Source: JBOEGW01 sp050633625 (GTDB lineage: Bacteria > Pseudomonadota > Alphaproteobacteria > Rhodobacterales > Rhodobacteraceae). Taken from it: DNA of 64,000 nt. Numbering within the stretch: the first letter of the stretch is position 1; the number at the start of each line of letters is the position of its first letter. Shown piece by piece: positions 17,822 through 26,634 of this stretch. Made by a program: the position numbers and the translations under genes. Below the pieces are notes generated by a model. It saw only the letters and a list, made by a program, of their open reading frames with translations. It ran no database searches and was not told where the DNA came from. The DNA is taken from positions 248,001-312,000 of the forward strand of contig JBOEGW010000006.1 of NCBI GenBank assembly GCA_050633625.1, in the 5' to 3' direction.

Positions 17822-19261
17822 ATGACCTCGACTGATATTCAAGCCGTTCTACCGGAACTGATCCTCGCGATTTTCGCCATGCTGGCTCTGCTGGGGGCGG
17901 TCTACACGGGTAAGGACAAACTGACGCCGCTTGTGACATGGGCAACGGCGGCTGTGATGGCGGCGCTTGCGTTGATGATTGGCACGGGCGGCGCCGGGGT
18001 TGGCGCTGCGTTCAACGGTATGTTCATTGACGATGCCTTCGCGCGCTTTGCGAAAGTGGCGATCTTGATTGCGGCGGCAGCGGTTTTGCTGGCCGGACAA
18101 GACGCGATGGCGCGGCGCGGGCTTGCGCGATTTGAGTACCCCATTCTTGTTGCCCTTTCGACGGTGGGCATGATGGTTATGGTGTCCGCTGGCAATCTGA
18201 TGTCGCTCTACATGGGCCTTGAGCTGCAATCGCTCGCGCTTTATGTGGTCGCCTCACTCAACCGTGATAGCGTGAAGTCAACCGAAGCCGGGATGAAATA
18301 CTTCGTGCTTGGGGCGCTTTCGTCTGGTTTGCTCTTGTACGGCGCGTCCTTGGTCTATGGCTACGCGGGCACCACGGATTTCGCCGGGATTATCACAGCG
18401 GCGAGCGACGGGCACATCGGTCTTGGTCTGTTGTTCGGGTTGACTTTCGTGATGGCTGGCTTGGCGTTCAAAGTCTCTGCTGTGCCGTTCCACATGTGGA
18501 CACCTGACGTCTACGAGGGGTCGCCCACGCCGGTGACGGCGTTGTTTGCAACAGCCCCAAAACTTGCGGCGATGGGGCTGTTTGCGCGGGTGTTGTTTGA
18601 TGCCTTTGGTGGCGCGGTTGCTGATTGGCAGCAAGTGATTGCCTTGCTCGCTGTGATGTCGATGTTCCTCGGCGCGATTGCGGCGATTGGGCAAACAAAC
18701 ATCAAACGGCTTATGGCCTATTCTTCGATTGCGCACATGGGGTTTGCGCTGATGGGTCTTGCCGCTGGTACGGAAATCGGCGTGCAAGCGATGCTGATCT
18801 ATATGGCGATTTACCTAACGATGAATGTGGGGGCGTTTGCCTTCATCATGTCGATGGAACGTGACGCAAAGCCCGTCACCGATATTGCGGCACTGAACCA
18901 ATACGCCAGCCGTGAACCCCTCAAAGCGCTGGCGATGCTTGTCTTGCTGTTCTCCCTCGCTGGGGTGCCGCCGTTTGTTGGGTTTTTTGGCAAGTTCGCG
19001 GTGCTTGATGCCGCGCTCAACGCCGAGCTGACATGGCTCGCGATTGCTGGTGTGATTGCCTCGGTGATTGGTGCCTATTACTACCTGCGGCTCGTGTATT
19101 TCATGTATTTTGGTAAGGATGATGGCAGCGTGGAAACACCAATGGCCCCGGCGGCTTTGGCGATGTTGATGGGGGCAGCGGTGATCATGTTGGTCGGCGT
19201 GTTCAACCTGTTTGGCATCGAAGCCGTTGCGGCATCAGCGGCTCAGGCGCTGGTCAACTGA
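17822..19261 (+). CDS. nuoN: NADH-quinone oxidoreductase subunit N
   Basis: Third antiporter-like subunit (479 aa). Recognisable segments are SLYMGLELQSLALYV, the KVSAVPFHMWTPDVYEGSPTP loop, and YSSIAHMGFALMG. ATG 17822 is preferred because GGGGA lies 6 bases upstream; GTG 17819 is a weaker alternative. It ends the complex I genes, and a hairpin follows it before birA. Confidence 0.97.
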   Translation: MTSTDIQAVLPELILAIFAMLALLGAVYTGKDKLTPLVTWATAAVMAALALMIGTGGAGVGAAFNGMFIDDAFARFAKVAILIAAAAVLLAGQDAMARRGLARFEYPILVALSTVGMMVMVSAGNLMSLYMGLELQSLALYVVASLNRDSVKSTEAGMKYFVLGALSSGLLLYGASLVYGYAGTTDFAGIITAASDGHIGLGLLFGLTFVMAGLAFKVSAVPFHMWTPDVYEGSPTPVTALFATAPKLAAMGLFARVLFDAFGGAVADWQQVIALLAVMSMFLGAIAAIGQTNIKRLMAYSSIAHMGFALMGLAAGTEIGVQAMLIYMAIYLTMNVGAFAFIMSMERDAKPVTDIAALNQYASREPLKALAMLVLLFSLAGVPPFVGFFGKFAVLDAALNAELTWLAIAGVIASVIGAYYYLRLVYFMYFGKDDGSVETPMAPAALAMLMGAAVIMLVGVFNLFGIEAVAASAAQALVN

Positions 19262-19287
19262 GCCAGACCTTGATCACCCAAAATGCG

Positions 19288-19320
19288 CGCCCGGACCTTG
19301 CAACACAGGGCCGGGCGTTT
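19288..19320 (+). terminator. hairpin after nuoN
   Basis: CGCCCGG (19288-19294) pairs with CCGGGCG (19311-19317). After one mismatch CCT/AGG adds three inner pairs around an 8-base loop. Only TTT follows directly, so termination may be partial and let some transcription reach birA. Confidence 0.5.
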
Positions 19321-19343
19321 GCTGTTCTGAGGGGAGCGAAAAC

Positions 19344-20093
19344 ATGAGTGGAGACTGGCCAAGCGGCTACGGGTATTTGCCGCTGGAGACAGTGGGTTCT
19401 ACCCTTGATGAAGCGCGGGCGCGGTTTGCGGAGATGGCAGGGCCAACCTGGATCACCGCGAAGGTACAAACGGCGGCGCGTGGTCGGCGGGGCAGAGCTT
19501 GGGCAAACCCGGCTGGAAATTTCGCAGGCACGCTTGTCCTGCCGAGGGTCGATCCGAAACAGGCGGGGTTGCGCTCCTTCGTGACGGCGCTTGCGCTGGA
19601 TGAGGCGTTTGTTGCGGTCACTGGGCGCGCCGAGGCTTTCGCCCTCAAATGGCCTAATGATGTGTTGCTCCACGGCGGTAAGGTTGCCGGGATATTGCTC
19701 GAAACCATCACCGAACGCGGGCAAATTGTCGGGCTTGCGATTGGGATCGGGGTCAATTTGGCAGGGGCCCCACAGGCAGGTGAGGTGGAGGCCGGGGCGG
19801 TTGCACCTGTGTCCCTGAGGGGAGAAACCGGGGTTTCGATCAGTCCTGAGGATTTTCTGGAACAGCTGGCGCCAGCCTTTGCGAAATGGGAAAATCAGCT
19901 TGTGACCTACGGGTTTGCGCCGGTGCGCGCTGCCTGGCTTGCGCGCGCGGCGCGCCTTGGCCAGGTCGTGACGGTCCGTCTGCCCAACGAGACTTTATCG
20001 GGTACGCTGCATACGGTGGACGAGGAGGGGCAACTTGTCCTATCAACGTCCAAAGGGGATCGCCGCATTGCGGCAGGGGATGTGTTCTTTTAG
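19344..20093 (+). CDS. birA: biotin--[acetyl-CoA-carboxylase] ligase
   Basis: Attaches biotin to the carrier domain of acetyl-CoA carboxylase and other carboxylases, using ATP. At 249 aa it holds only the catalytic and C-terminal domains, without the DNA-binding domain of E. coli BirA. So it should be an enzyme and not a repressor. The biotinyl-AMP motif is ARGRRGRAWANPAGNF near residue 45, and KWPNDVLLHGGKVAGILLE follows near residue 100. Good GGGGAGCG site before the ATG. The coaX gene starts 12 bases after its stop. Confidence 0.93.
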   Translation: MSGDWPSGYGYLPLETVGSTLDEARARFAEMAGPTWITAKVQTAARGRRGRAWANPAGNFAGTLVLPRVDPKQAGLRSFVTALALDEAFVAVTGRAEAFALKWPNDVLLHGGKVAGILLETITERGQIVGLAIGIGVNLAGAPQAGEVEAGAVAPVSLRGETGVSISPEDFLEQLAPAFAKWENQLVTYGFAPVRAAWLARAARLGQVVTVRLPNETLSGTLHTVDEEGQLVLSTSKGDRRIAAGDVFF

Positions 20094-20105
20094 ACGGGGC
20101 CTAAG

Positions 20106-20885
20106 ATGCTGCTCACCATTGATTGTGGAAATACAAATACCGTGTTCACGCTGTGGGACAAGGATGAGGTGTTGGCGACGCTGCGCACCTCGACCGAACA
20201 TCAACGCACGGCCGATCAGTATTTTGTCTGGTGGGACACGTTGATGCGCCATCACGGAATTACGCCGCATGTCACGGGGGTTGTGATTTCCTCAACGGTG
20301 CCGCGGGTGGTGTTCAATTTGCGGGTCTTTACGGATCGCTATTTTGATTTGCGCCCTTTGGTGGTTGGCCGGCCTGAATGCCTGTTGCCCATCGAGGTGC
20401 GGGTTGATGCGGGAACGCAGGTTGGCCCGGACCGCTTGGTGAACACTGTCGCGGGCTTTGATCATTACGGCGGTGATTTGATCATCGTCGATTTTGGCAC
20501 TGCCACCACCTTTGATGTGGCCGATCATGACGGCGCCTATATCGGCGGGGTGATCGCGCCGGGTGTGAACCTCTCGCTGGAGGCCCTGCATATGGCCGCC
20601 GCCGCCCTGCCGCATGTCGATATCACCCACCCGGAAAAAGTGATTGGCTCGAACACCGTTGCCTGTATGCAGTCGGGGATTTTCTGGGGCTATGTCGGCC
20701 TGATCAAGGAAATTTCAGAGCGGATCATGGACGAACATGGCCGCAAGATGAAGGTGGTTGGCACAGGCGGTTTGGCCCCATTGTTCCAAAGCTCCGCGCC
20801 GGTGTTTGATCACTTTGAAGACAATCTCACAATGTACGGTCTCAAGACCATTCACGACTATAACAAAAAACAGGGCAGCATATGA
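20106..20885 (+). CDS. coaX: type III pantothenate kinase
   Basis: First step of coenzyme A synthesis, phosphorylating pantothenate (259 aa). The ASKHA-fold phosphate loop is LLTIDCGNTNTVF at the N-terminus. DFGTATTFDV near residue 130 and GGVIAPGVNLS near residue 145 are further family motifs. Type III enzymes are not inhibited by CoA, unlike the E. coli type I enzyme. The stop overlaps the rnj start as ATGA. Confidence 0.95.
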   Translation: MLLTIDCGNTNTVFTLWDKDEVLATLRTSTEHQRTADQYFVWWDTLMRHHGITPHVTGVVISSTVPRVVFNLRVFTDRYFDLRPLVVGRPECLLPIEVRVDAGTQVGPDRLVNTVAGFDHYGGDLIIVDFGTATTFDVADHDGAYIGGVIAPGVNLSLEALHMAAAALPHVDITHPEKVIGSNTVACMQSGIFWGYVGLIKEISERIMDEHGRKMKVVGTGGLAPLFQSSAPVFDHFEDNLTMYGLKTIHDYNKKQGSI

Positions 20886-22546
20886 GCAAGGACCGTCTGA
20901 TTTATCTCCCCCTCGGCGGCGCGGGGGAGATTGGCATGAACGCCTATGTCTACGGATATGGCGCGCCGGGCAAAGAGCGGCTGATCCTTGTGGATCTGGG
21001 CGTGACCTTTCCCGATATGGACACAACGCCGGGTGTCAATTTGATCATGCCCGATGTGTCGTGGTTGGTTGAGCGCGCGGATCAATTGGAAGGGATTTTC
21101 ATCACCCACGCCCATGAGGACCATGTTGGCGCGATCGGGCGGCTCTACCGTGATTTGGACGCGCCGATCTATGCGCGGGCGTTTACCGCGCATCACGCGC
21201 GGCGCAAGATGGAAGAAGCCGGTCAGAACCCGGATGAGGTTGTGACGGTTGGGGCCTATCCCGAGCGGATCAAGGTCGGGCCGTTTGACGTTTCTTTCGT
21301 GCCGATTTCCCATTCGATCCCCGAAAGTTCGGGTCTTGTGATCGACACGCCAGCGGGGCGGATCGCGCATACGGGGGATTTCAAAATCGACAAAACGCCC
21401 GGTGTGGGCGAGGCCTTTGACGAGGAGATGTGGCGCGAGGCAACGAAAGGCCGGGTTCGCGCGTTGATGTGCGACAGCACGAATGTGTTCAGCAAGAGCG
21501 CCGGGCGTTCGGAAGCTGAGCTTGAGCCAGAAATCCGTTCGATGATTAAAGCGGCGCCTCATATGGTCGTGGCTACGACATTCGCGTCCAATGTGGCGCG
21601 GGTGAAAACTCTGGCGGAAGCGGGGATTGCTGCGGGGCGGTCTGTGTGTTTGTTGGGCCGCGCGATGCGCCGGATGGTTGAAGCTGGTGTTGAGAGCGGG
21701 GTTTTGACGGACTTCCCGAGCACGGTCTCAGTGGAAGAAGCGCGCGATATTGCACGCCAAGACCTGATGCTGATCGTGACAGGCTCGCAAGGCGAGCGGC
21801 GCGCGGCCTCGGCACAATTGGCGCGGGGCAAATATCTGGGTTTGAGCCTGAGCGAAGGGGATACGTTTTTGTTTTCCTCCAAGGTGATCCCCGGAAATGA
21901 GCGCGGCGTGATCCGCATTCTCAACGCTTTTTCCGAGATGGGCGTCGATGTGGTCAGCGATGATGACCGCTATCACGTGTCGGGCCATGCGAACCGGCCC
22001 GATTTGGAAGCGATGCATCGGATCGTGGACGCTGAGGTGATCGTGCCGATGCACGGTGAACACCGTCATTTGCGCGAACATGCCAAGATTGCCAAGGCGA
22101 ATGGCGCGCAGTCGATTGTTGCTGTGAATGGTGCGATGGTCGATCTGACCGGGGCCACGCCGCATGTTGTGGATCATGTGGAAACGGATCGCGTTTATTT
22201 GGACGGCGATATTCTGATCGGCGCGATGGACGGGATCGTGCGGGACCGAATTCGCCTCGCCTTGAACGGTCATGTGATTGTGACAGTGGCGATTGAGGAT
22301 GACGAGCCGCTTGGAGAACCATGGGTCGAGCTGATGGGCTTGCCGGACATCGGAAAAAGCCGCGCGCCACTTGTGGACATCTTGGAAGCGGATCTGGGTC
22401 AGGCGTTGATGCGCGCCAAGGCGAAAACGCTGAAAGACGACGACAAGATTGAGGAAGACTTGAAGCGCATTGCGCGTAAGACCTGTTCGGATGAGATCGG
22501 GCGTAAACCTGAAGTCACGATCGTTGTGAGCCGTTTGGTGAGCTGA
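20882..22546 (+). CDS. rnj: ribonuclease J
   Basis: A metallo-beta-lactamase/beta-CASP ribonuclease (554 aa, family length) that processes and degrades RNA and can act as both endo- and 5'-exonuclease. The zinc motif is THAHEDHVGAIG near residue 75. HTGDFKID and the CDSTNV segment follow. The beta-CASP part holds TGSQGE and the late zinc ligand in PMHGEHRH. It is coupled to coaX by a 4-base overlap and is the last gene of the long + strand run. Confidence 0.95.
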   Translation: MSKDRLIYLPLGGAGEIGMNAYVYGYGAPGKERLILVDLGVTFPDMDTTPGVNLIMPDVSWLVERADQLEGIFITHAHEDHVGAIGRLYRDLDAPIYARAFTAHHARRKMEEAGQNPDEVVTVGAYPERIKVGPFDVSFVPISHSIPESSGLVIDTPAGRIAHTGDFKIDKTPGVGEAFDEEMWREATKGRVRALMCDSTNVFSKSAGRSEAELEPEIRSMIKAAPHMVVATTFASNVARVKTLAEAGIAAGRSVCLLGRAMRRMVEAGVESGVLTDFPSTVSVEEARDIARQDLMLIVTGSQGERRAASAQLARGKYLGLSLSEGDTFLFSSKVIPGNERGVIRILNAFSEMGVDVVSDDDRYHVSGHANRPDLEAMHRIVDAEVIVPMHGEHRHLREHAKIAKANGAQSIVAVNGAMVDLTGATPHVVDHVETDRVYLDGDILIGAMDGIVRDRIRLALNGHVIVTVAIEDDEPLGEPWVELMGLPDIGKSRAPLVDILEADLGQALMRAKAKTLKDDDKIEEDLKRIARKTCSDEIGRKPEVTIVVSRLVS

Positions 22547-22562
22547 TCTTGAGACGTTGGTA

Positions 22563-22588
22563 GGGGCAGGGCGCGTTTGTCCTGCCTT
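22563..22588. terminator. hairpin between convergent rnj and PilZ-like gene
   Basis: GGGGCAGG (22563-22570) pairs with CCTGCCTT (22581-22588), with two G-T pairs at the base. No strong T run follows on either strand, so it is a modest terminator candidate. It sits between the two stop codons. Confidence 0.4.
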
Positions 22589-22612
22589 ATGCCACAACCT
22601 TACGCCGCAACT

Positions 22613-22927
22613 TTATGCCTCTATGGGATCGCAATACGCGGAAACGACATGGGCAACCTGTTCGGGCGGCGCTGTGAATTCCGCTCCGAATAGATCTCCG
22701 ATCCCCCAAACGAGCTTTATGTCGAGCGCGGGAAACCCCTGAAGCCGGATCGCATGAACCGCATCACTCACGCTGTCCATCTCAAGGCAATCGACCTCAA
22801 ATTGAACGCCAGAGGGCGACAGGTCTTTGAGCCGTGCGAGCATCTCATCATCGCCGTGCAAAATCGCGATATCCGCATTGGCGCTCTGGCGCGCCTCACC
22901 ACGGCGATCAAATATCATGTCGTTCAT
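22613..22927 (-). CDS. PilZ-domain-like protein
   Basis: A short soluble protein (104 aa). The two c-di-GMP-binding signatures of PilZ are present: RGEAR (RxxxR) near residue 9 and DLSPSG (DxSxxG) near residue 35. These are about the right distance apart, and the length matches a single PilZ domain. It probably binds c-di-GMP and acts on a partner not encoded here. It is convergent with rnj. Confidence 0.7.
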   Translation of the reverse strand: MNDMIFDRRGEARQSANADIAILHGDDEMLARLKDLSPSGVQFEVDCLEMDSVSDAVHAIRLQGFPALDIKLVWGIGDLFGAEFTAPPEQVAHVVSAYCDPIEA

Positions 22928-23010
22928 AGGCGTTCCTTCATGCGAGTAAGGCGGCGGGGACTGCGCTCAGCCTGACCGATAAAGGCAAACAAATGCTTAA
23001 CGGGCGATTT

Positions 23011-23442
23011 TCAGTCGAGCCGATGCGCGTCATACCATCCGGCCATACGCTCAAGTCCTTGAGTAAGTTCAAGAATTTCCGCCTCGGTCCAGCCCGCCAA
23101 CTGTGCGCCGTGGTCCGGGCCTAGGGTGGCGATGATCTGACCCAGCGCTGCGCCGCCGTTTTGCGACAGGGCGACCCGGCGCCCGCGCCCTTGGCCTTGC
23201 CATGTGATCCAACCGAGTCGCTCGAATTTTTGCAACATTTTGGTCACCGCAGGTTGGTTCACCTCGACCGCGCGGGCAATTTCTGCTGTGGATTGCCCCT
23301 GCGCACCCCGCCGCGCGATATGGTTCAATACGCCAAACTGGGCTGGGGTAAGGTCATGTTTTCCAAGCAAAATACCCATCCTGCTGTTGTAAAGCTGGGT
23401 GGTCATCGAGAGGGCGCGGGCAAAGCGTTCGAGCGGGTTCAT
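23011..23442 (-). CDS. MarR family transcriptional regulator
   Basis: 143 aa with a winged-helix fold. The recognition region reads STAEIARAVEVNQPAVTKMLQKFERLGWI (about residues 55-83, quoted in part: AVTKMLQKFERLGWI), followed by a wing with GQGRGRRVALS. It is divergent from the membrane protein gene at 23548, and two palindromes lie between them, so it most likely represses that gene and itself. The ligand is unknown. Confidence 0.88.
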   Translation of the reverse strand: MNPLERFARALSMTTQLYNSRMGILLGKHDLTPAQFGVLNHIARRGAQGQSTAEIARAVEVNQPAVTKMLQKFERLGWITWQGQGRGRRVALSQNGGAALGQIIATLGPDHGAQLAGWTEAEILELTQGLERMAGWYDAHRLD

Positions 23443-23463
23443 AAGGTTTTTTACTCTTGAGGC

Positions 23464-23492
23464 TTGGCAAATTCAATTCCGTGGAATATATA
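23464..23492 (+). promoter_or_regulatory. sigma70-type promoter of the membrane protein gene
   Basis: TTGGCA (23464-23469) and TATATA (23487-23492) are 17 bases apart, one of the best promoter matches in the window. The spacer contains one palindromic operator, and a second covers the expected start of transcription. Confidence 0.65.
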
Positions 23493-23507
23493 ACATTCCA
23501 TGGAATG
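23475..23507. promoter_or_regulatory. paired palindromic operators, likely MarR binding sites
   Basis: Two copies of ATTCCNTGGAAT lie at 23476-23487 (middle base G) and 23495-23506 (middle base A). The second extends to the perfect 14-base palindrome CATTCCATGGAATG. Their centres are 19 bases apart, about two DNA turns, so two dimers could bind one face. They overlap the promoter spacer and start site, as expected for repression. Confidence 0.7.
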
Positions 23508-23547
23508 AAAAGCCCGAACCTGACTTGGGCCTCAAAGGAGAAAAGAC

Positions 23548-24141
23548 ATGATCAACACTGTAAAGCACGCCACCCAGACTTTGACTGCCATGCCTGTCTG
23601 GGCGCATATCGGTGCGACAGCCGCCGTTTTCGCTGGGTTTCAAGGCGTAAAAGCCGCGCTTGATGCAAGCTATGCGGCGTCCAAACATCCGGTGGATTTC
23701 ATGACAGGGCAGCTCGCGTTTTCGGCCGAAAAAATTGAGGGCTACTATAGTGTCATGCAAAATGCGGGCACCTTGAACATCTATCTGCGCACGCAAATCA
23801 TTGATTTTGGCTTTATTCTCAGCGTGGCTCTTTTGGGCCTGTGTCTGGGCAGTTTGCTGGGACGGATTGGTCCTGTGGGTGGGATCGCGCGCAAGGTGGG
23901 GCTTGGTGTTGCGCTGCTGGCGTGCACGGGGGCTGCTTTGGATGCGGCGGAAAACCTCCTGTCCTTTGGTATGTTGATGCGTCCCGAGACGATCCCAACA
24001 GGTTTGGCCATAATGTATTCTGGTGTAGCGGCGGCGAAATTCGCCTGTCTCGTGCCTGCTGTGTTTGGGGCAGGGGCGACGGCGCTGATCGGCTTTTCAG
24101 AGCGCGCGCTCAACGTGCTTCGCGGCCCGGTGATGGCCTAA
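23548..24141 (+). CDS. membrane protein under apparent MarR control
   Basis: 197 aa with about four hydrophobic segments (about residues 18-38, 88-107, 118-138 and 155-185). I recognise no family. The loop after the first helix holds KHPVDFMTGQLAFS. An excellent AAAGGAG lies 7 bases before the ATG. It is divergent from the MarR gene and ends just before a strong terminator, so it forms a one-gene unit. A role in solvent or drug response would fit MarR control but is only inference. Confidence 0.8.
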   Translation: MINTVKHATQTLTAMPVWAHIGATAAVFAGFQGVKAALDASYAASKHPVDFMTGQLAFSAEKIEGYYSVMQNAGTLNIYLRTQIIDFGFILSVALLGLCLGSLLGRIGPVGGIARKVGLGVALLACTGAALDAAENLLSFGMLMRPETIPTGLAIMYSGVAAAKFACLVPAVFGAGATALIGFSERALNVLRGPVMA

Positions 24142-24150
24142 TCATCGGCC

Positions 24151-24176
24151 ACGGGACACAAACACGGGACACAAAC
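24151..24176. repeat. 13-base direct repeat, two copies
   Basis: ACGGGACACAAAC occurs at 24151-24163 and again at 24164-24176 without a gap. It lies between the membrane protein stop and the terminator hairpin. No function is apparent. Confidence 0.8.
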
Positions 24177-24206
24177 AAAAGGGACGGCCAAATGCCGTCC
24201 CTTTTT
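24177..24206. terminator. strong bidirectional terminator
   Basis: AAAAGGGACGGC pairs with GCCGTCCCTTTTT around the loop CAAAT. The stem has 8 G/C-rich pairs, with A run before and T run after, so it works for the membrane protein gene on + and the helicase gene on -. Confidence 0.85.
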
Positions 24207-24225
24207 CTGACTGTTGTGCGTTGAA

Positions 24226-25779
24226 TTAGTCTTTGTCGCGCCGCTCGTCAAAGCTCTGGGCGATAAAAGTCGGCATGTGATCGCCAAGGCCGACAACCTG
24301 TTGGCCGCCGTTGCCGCCGCCTTTGTTCCCGCTTTGACGGTTGTTGTTTTTCTGACCGCCGCGTTGCCCACGCTTGCTGTTGGTGTGCTCATTTTCGTTG
24401 CGCGTCTGGTCTGGCGCGCGTTTTGGGCTGTCTTGCGGCGCGTCTGTTGCTGTTTCGGGCGCGTCCTTGATGGGGGCATCCGCTTTGGCTTGATCCGCTT
24501 CGACCGGCGAGGATTTTGGTTTGCGGCTGCGGCTGCGCTTTGGGCGTTCCGATTTTGCGGCAGGTTTCTCATCCGCGGTCTCAGCGCGCGCCGGGGCGTT
24601 CGAGCTGTCGCCTTGCGGGTCACTTGCGGCGGCAATAGCGTTGTCCATCGGCGGGATTTTCCCATCAATCAGACGTTCAATCGCCTCAAGGTTTTTCTCG
24701 TCGCGCGGCTCGCAAATCATGACAGCACGCCCCTTGCGCCCGGCGCGGCCAGTGCGACCAATCCGGTGCACGTAATCCTCAGCGTGGCTTGGCACGTCAA
24801 AGTTAAAGACATGGCTCACATTCGGCACATCAAGCCCGCGTGCGGCAACATCGGAGGCACAGAGAAAGCGCAGTTTCCCATCGCGAAACCCTTGCAGCAC
24901 TTCCATGCGCTTGGATTGATCCAGATCGCCGTGAATAGGTTCGGCGTCATAGCCGTGTTTCTTCAGCGATTTCGCGACAACATCCACGTCCATCTTGCGG
25001 TTGCAAAAGATGATTGCGTTCGTGCAGCTCTCGCCTTCGGCATCAATCAAGGCCCGCAAAAGATTGCGTTTTTCGGTGCCCGACCGTTCGCGGCGCGAAG
25101 GTTTGAATTTGACCAAACCCTGCGTGATTGTGTCCGATGTCGTTGCCTGGCGCGCCACTTCGATGCGCGCCGGATTGGACAGGAATGTATTAGTGATCCG
25201 CTCGATTTCCGGCGCCATGGTGGCCGAGAAAAACAATGTTTGGCGGGTGAAAGGCACAAGGCCAAAGATCCGCTCAATGTCGGGGATGAACCCCATGTCC
25301 AGCATCCGGTCGGCTTCATCAATCACCATGATCTGAACGCCAGTGAGCAGCAGTTTGCCGCGCTCAAAATGGTCCAGAAGCCGCCCTGGTGTTGCGATCA
25401 AAACATCAACGCCACGGTCAATCAGCTGGTCTTGTTCTTTGAACGACACGCCGCCAATAAGCAGGGCTTTGGTGAGTTTGACGTTCTTGGCGTAGACATC
25501 AAAGTTCTCAGCGACCTGCGCGGCGAGTTCGCGGGTGGGGCACAGCACGAGCGAGCGTGGCATCCGGGCGCGCGCACGTCCGCGCGCCAGCATGGAAATC
25601 ATCGGCAAGGTAAAGGACGCGGTTTTGCCGGTGCCGGTTTGCGCGATGCCCAGCACGTCGCGGCCTTCAAGCGCAGGCGGGATAGCGCCCGCTTGGATCG
25701 GTGTGGGGCTTTCATAGCCCGCTTCCTCAACTGCTTTGAGGACTTTGGGACTGAGATTCAGGTCAGAAAATTTGGTCAA
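24226..25779 (-). CDS. DEAD-box ATP-dependent RNA helicase
   Basis: 517 aa, of the RhlE/DbpA-like bacterial class. Motifs in order: Q-motif YESPTPIQ, motif I AQTGTGKT, PTRELAAQ, DEAD in VIDEADRML, SAT in FFSATMAP, and HRIGRTGRAGRKG. After about residue 380 comes a low-complexity Arg/Lys/Ala/Asp tail that ends with QRGGQKNNNRQ and Gly-rich stretches, as in RNA-binding tails. I chose the TTG start, with AAGG about 7 bases upstream, because it gives the usual N-terminus (TKFSDLNL). Likely roles are ribosome assembly or mRNA turnover. Confidence 0.92.
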   Translation of the reverse strand: MTKFSDLNLSPKVLKAVEEAGYESPTPIQAGAIPPALEGRDVLGIAQTGTGKTASFTLPMISMLARGRARARMPRSLVLCPTRELAAQVAENFDVYAKNVKLTKALLIGGVSFKEQDQLIDRGVDVLIATPGRLLDHFERGKLLLTGVQIMVIDEADRMLDMGFIPDIERIFGLVPFTRQTLFFSATMAPEIERITNTFLSNPARIEVARQATTSDTITQGLVKFKPSRRERSGTEKRNLLRALIDAEGESCTNAIIFCNRKMDVDVVAKSLKKHGYDAEPIHGDLDQSKRMEVLQGFRDGKLRFLCASDVAARGLDVPNVSHVFNFDVPSHAEDYVHRIGRTGRAGRKGRAVMICEPRDEKNLEAIERLIDGKIPPMDNAIAAASDPQGDSSNAPARAETADEKPAAKSERPKRSRSRKPKSSPVEADQAKADAPIKDAPETATDAPQDSPKRAPDQTRNENEHTNSKRGQRGGQKNNNRQSGNKGGGNGGQQVVGLGDHMPTFIAQSFDERRDKD

Positions 25780-26016
25780 GTTGTGCCTTTCCGTGCGGCA
25801 ATAATTTGGCCGCTGGGAAACAGGCGCGGCCCCGCTGGCCGGATTGCCAGTGGTCGTTGGGCTGGACCTACTGGGAAAGGGCGGAAAGGTCAAGGAAATC
25901 GGGGCCATGGCCCTGCGCGAGGTGCGGCGGATGGGTTTAATTGATACTTTTTGTCTTGATTGATGCGCAGGCTGCGCCATAATTGCCCCATTAAACCTAT
26001 ACTATTGGAGAGTCTC

Positions 26017-26634
26017 ATGACCCAGAGCCATATTGCCCTGCGACATCGCATTGAAAAGAACCTCTCGAAGATGTCCGGGGATACGCATAAGCGCCTGCGC
26101 GACGCGCCGCTGGCCTTCCTCGAAGACATTGGCGGCCCTGATCTGGCGCAGGCTGCCAAAGCGGCGCCGCGGCCCATGTTGCGCCTTGTTATTAAGCGGC
26201 TGGAGGGTGCCTTTGTGCGCGGGCATATCGGCATCGCGGATGTGCTTGGCGCCTTAGCCCCGATGACCACACAAGCCAGCAAGCTGCCAGAAGAAGGCCC
26301 TTGTGCCATCGAAGCGCGCACCTTTAACGAGCTGCAAAACATGACCACCAACGCCGGGTTCGAGTTGAGCCGATGTGAGCGCGAAAGCGAAGGGGAAACC
26401 GAAGGTGAGGAGGGCGGCACCTCAGGCGGCGGGTCTGGTGATATCGGGGGGTCAGGCGTCGATATTGGCCAAATCCTTGGGCACGACGGGGGCGAAACCT
26501 CCGAAGAAGGTCCAATCGCGCTGCCCGAAGAGCCATGTCAGGCAGAGCGGCAGGAATTCGAGCAATTGGCGCTCGACACCTACAACGCCTATGCCGCTTG
26601 GGAAGCCTGCATGGCGCGCCACACCAGCGATTAA
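26017..26634 (+). CDS. hypothetical protein with Gly/Glu-rich middle
   Basis: 205 aa. The first 110 residues look helical and charged (HRIEKNLSKMSGDTHKRLRD near the start). Residues about 120-165 are Glu- and Gly-rich (EGETEGEEGGTSGGGSG). Cysteines occur in GPCAIEA, SRCERES, EPCQAER and WEACMARH. TTGGAGAG precedes the ATG. No family is recognised and no signal peptide is seen. It shares 4 bases at the stop with the convergent gene at 26631. Confidence 0.7.
   Translation: MTQSHIALRHRIEKNLSKMSGDTHKRLRDAPLAFLEDIGGPDLAQAAKAAPRPMLRLVIKRLEGAFVRGHIGIADVLGALAPMTTQASKLPEEGPCAIEARTFNELQNMTTNAGFELSRCERESEGETEGEEGGTSGGGSGDIGGSGVDIGQILGHDGGETSEEGPIALPEEPCQAERQEFEQLALDTYNAYAAWEACMARHTSD

Noticed and set aside
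24214..25944. + strand open frame opposite the DEAD-box helicase
   Set aside because: The minus strand carries all helicase motifs; the other frame is an artefact of codon bias.
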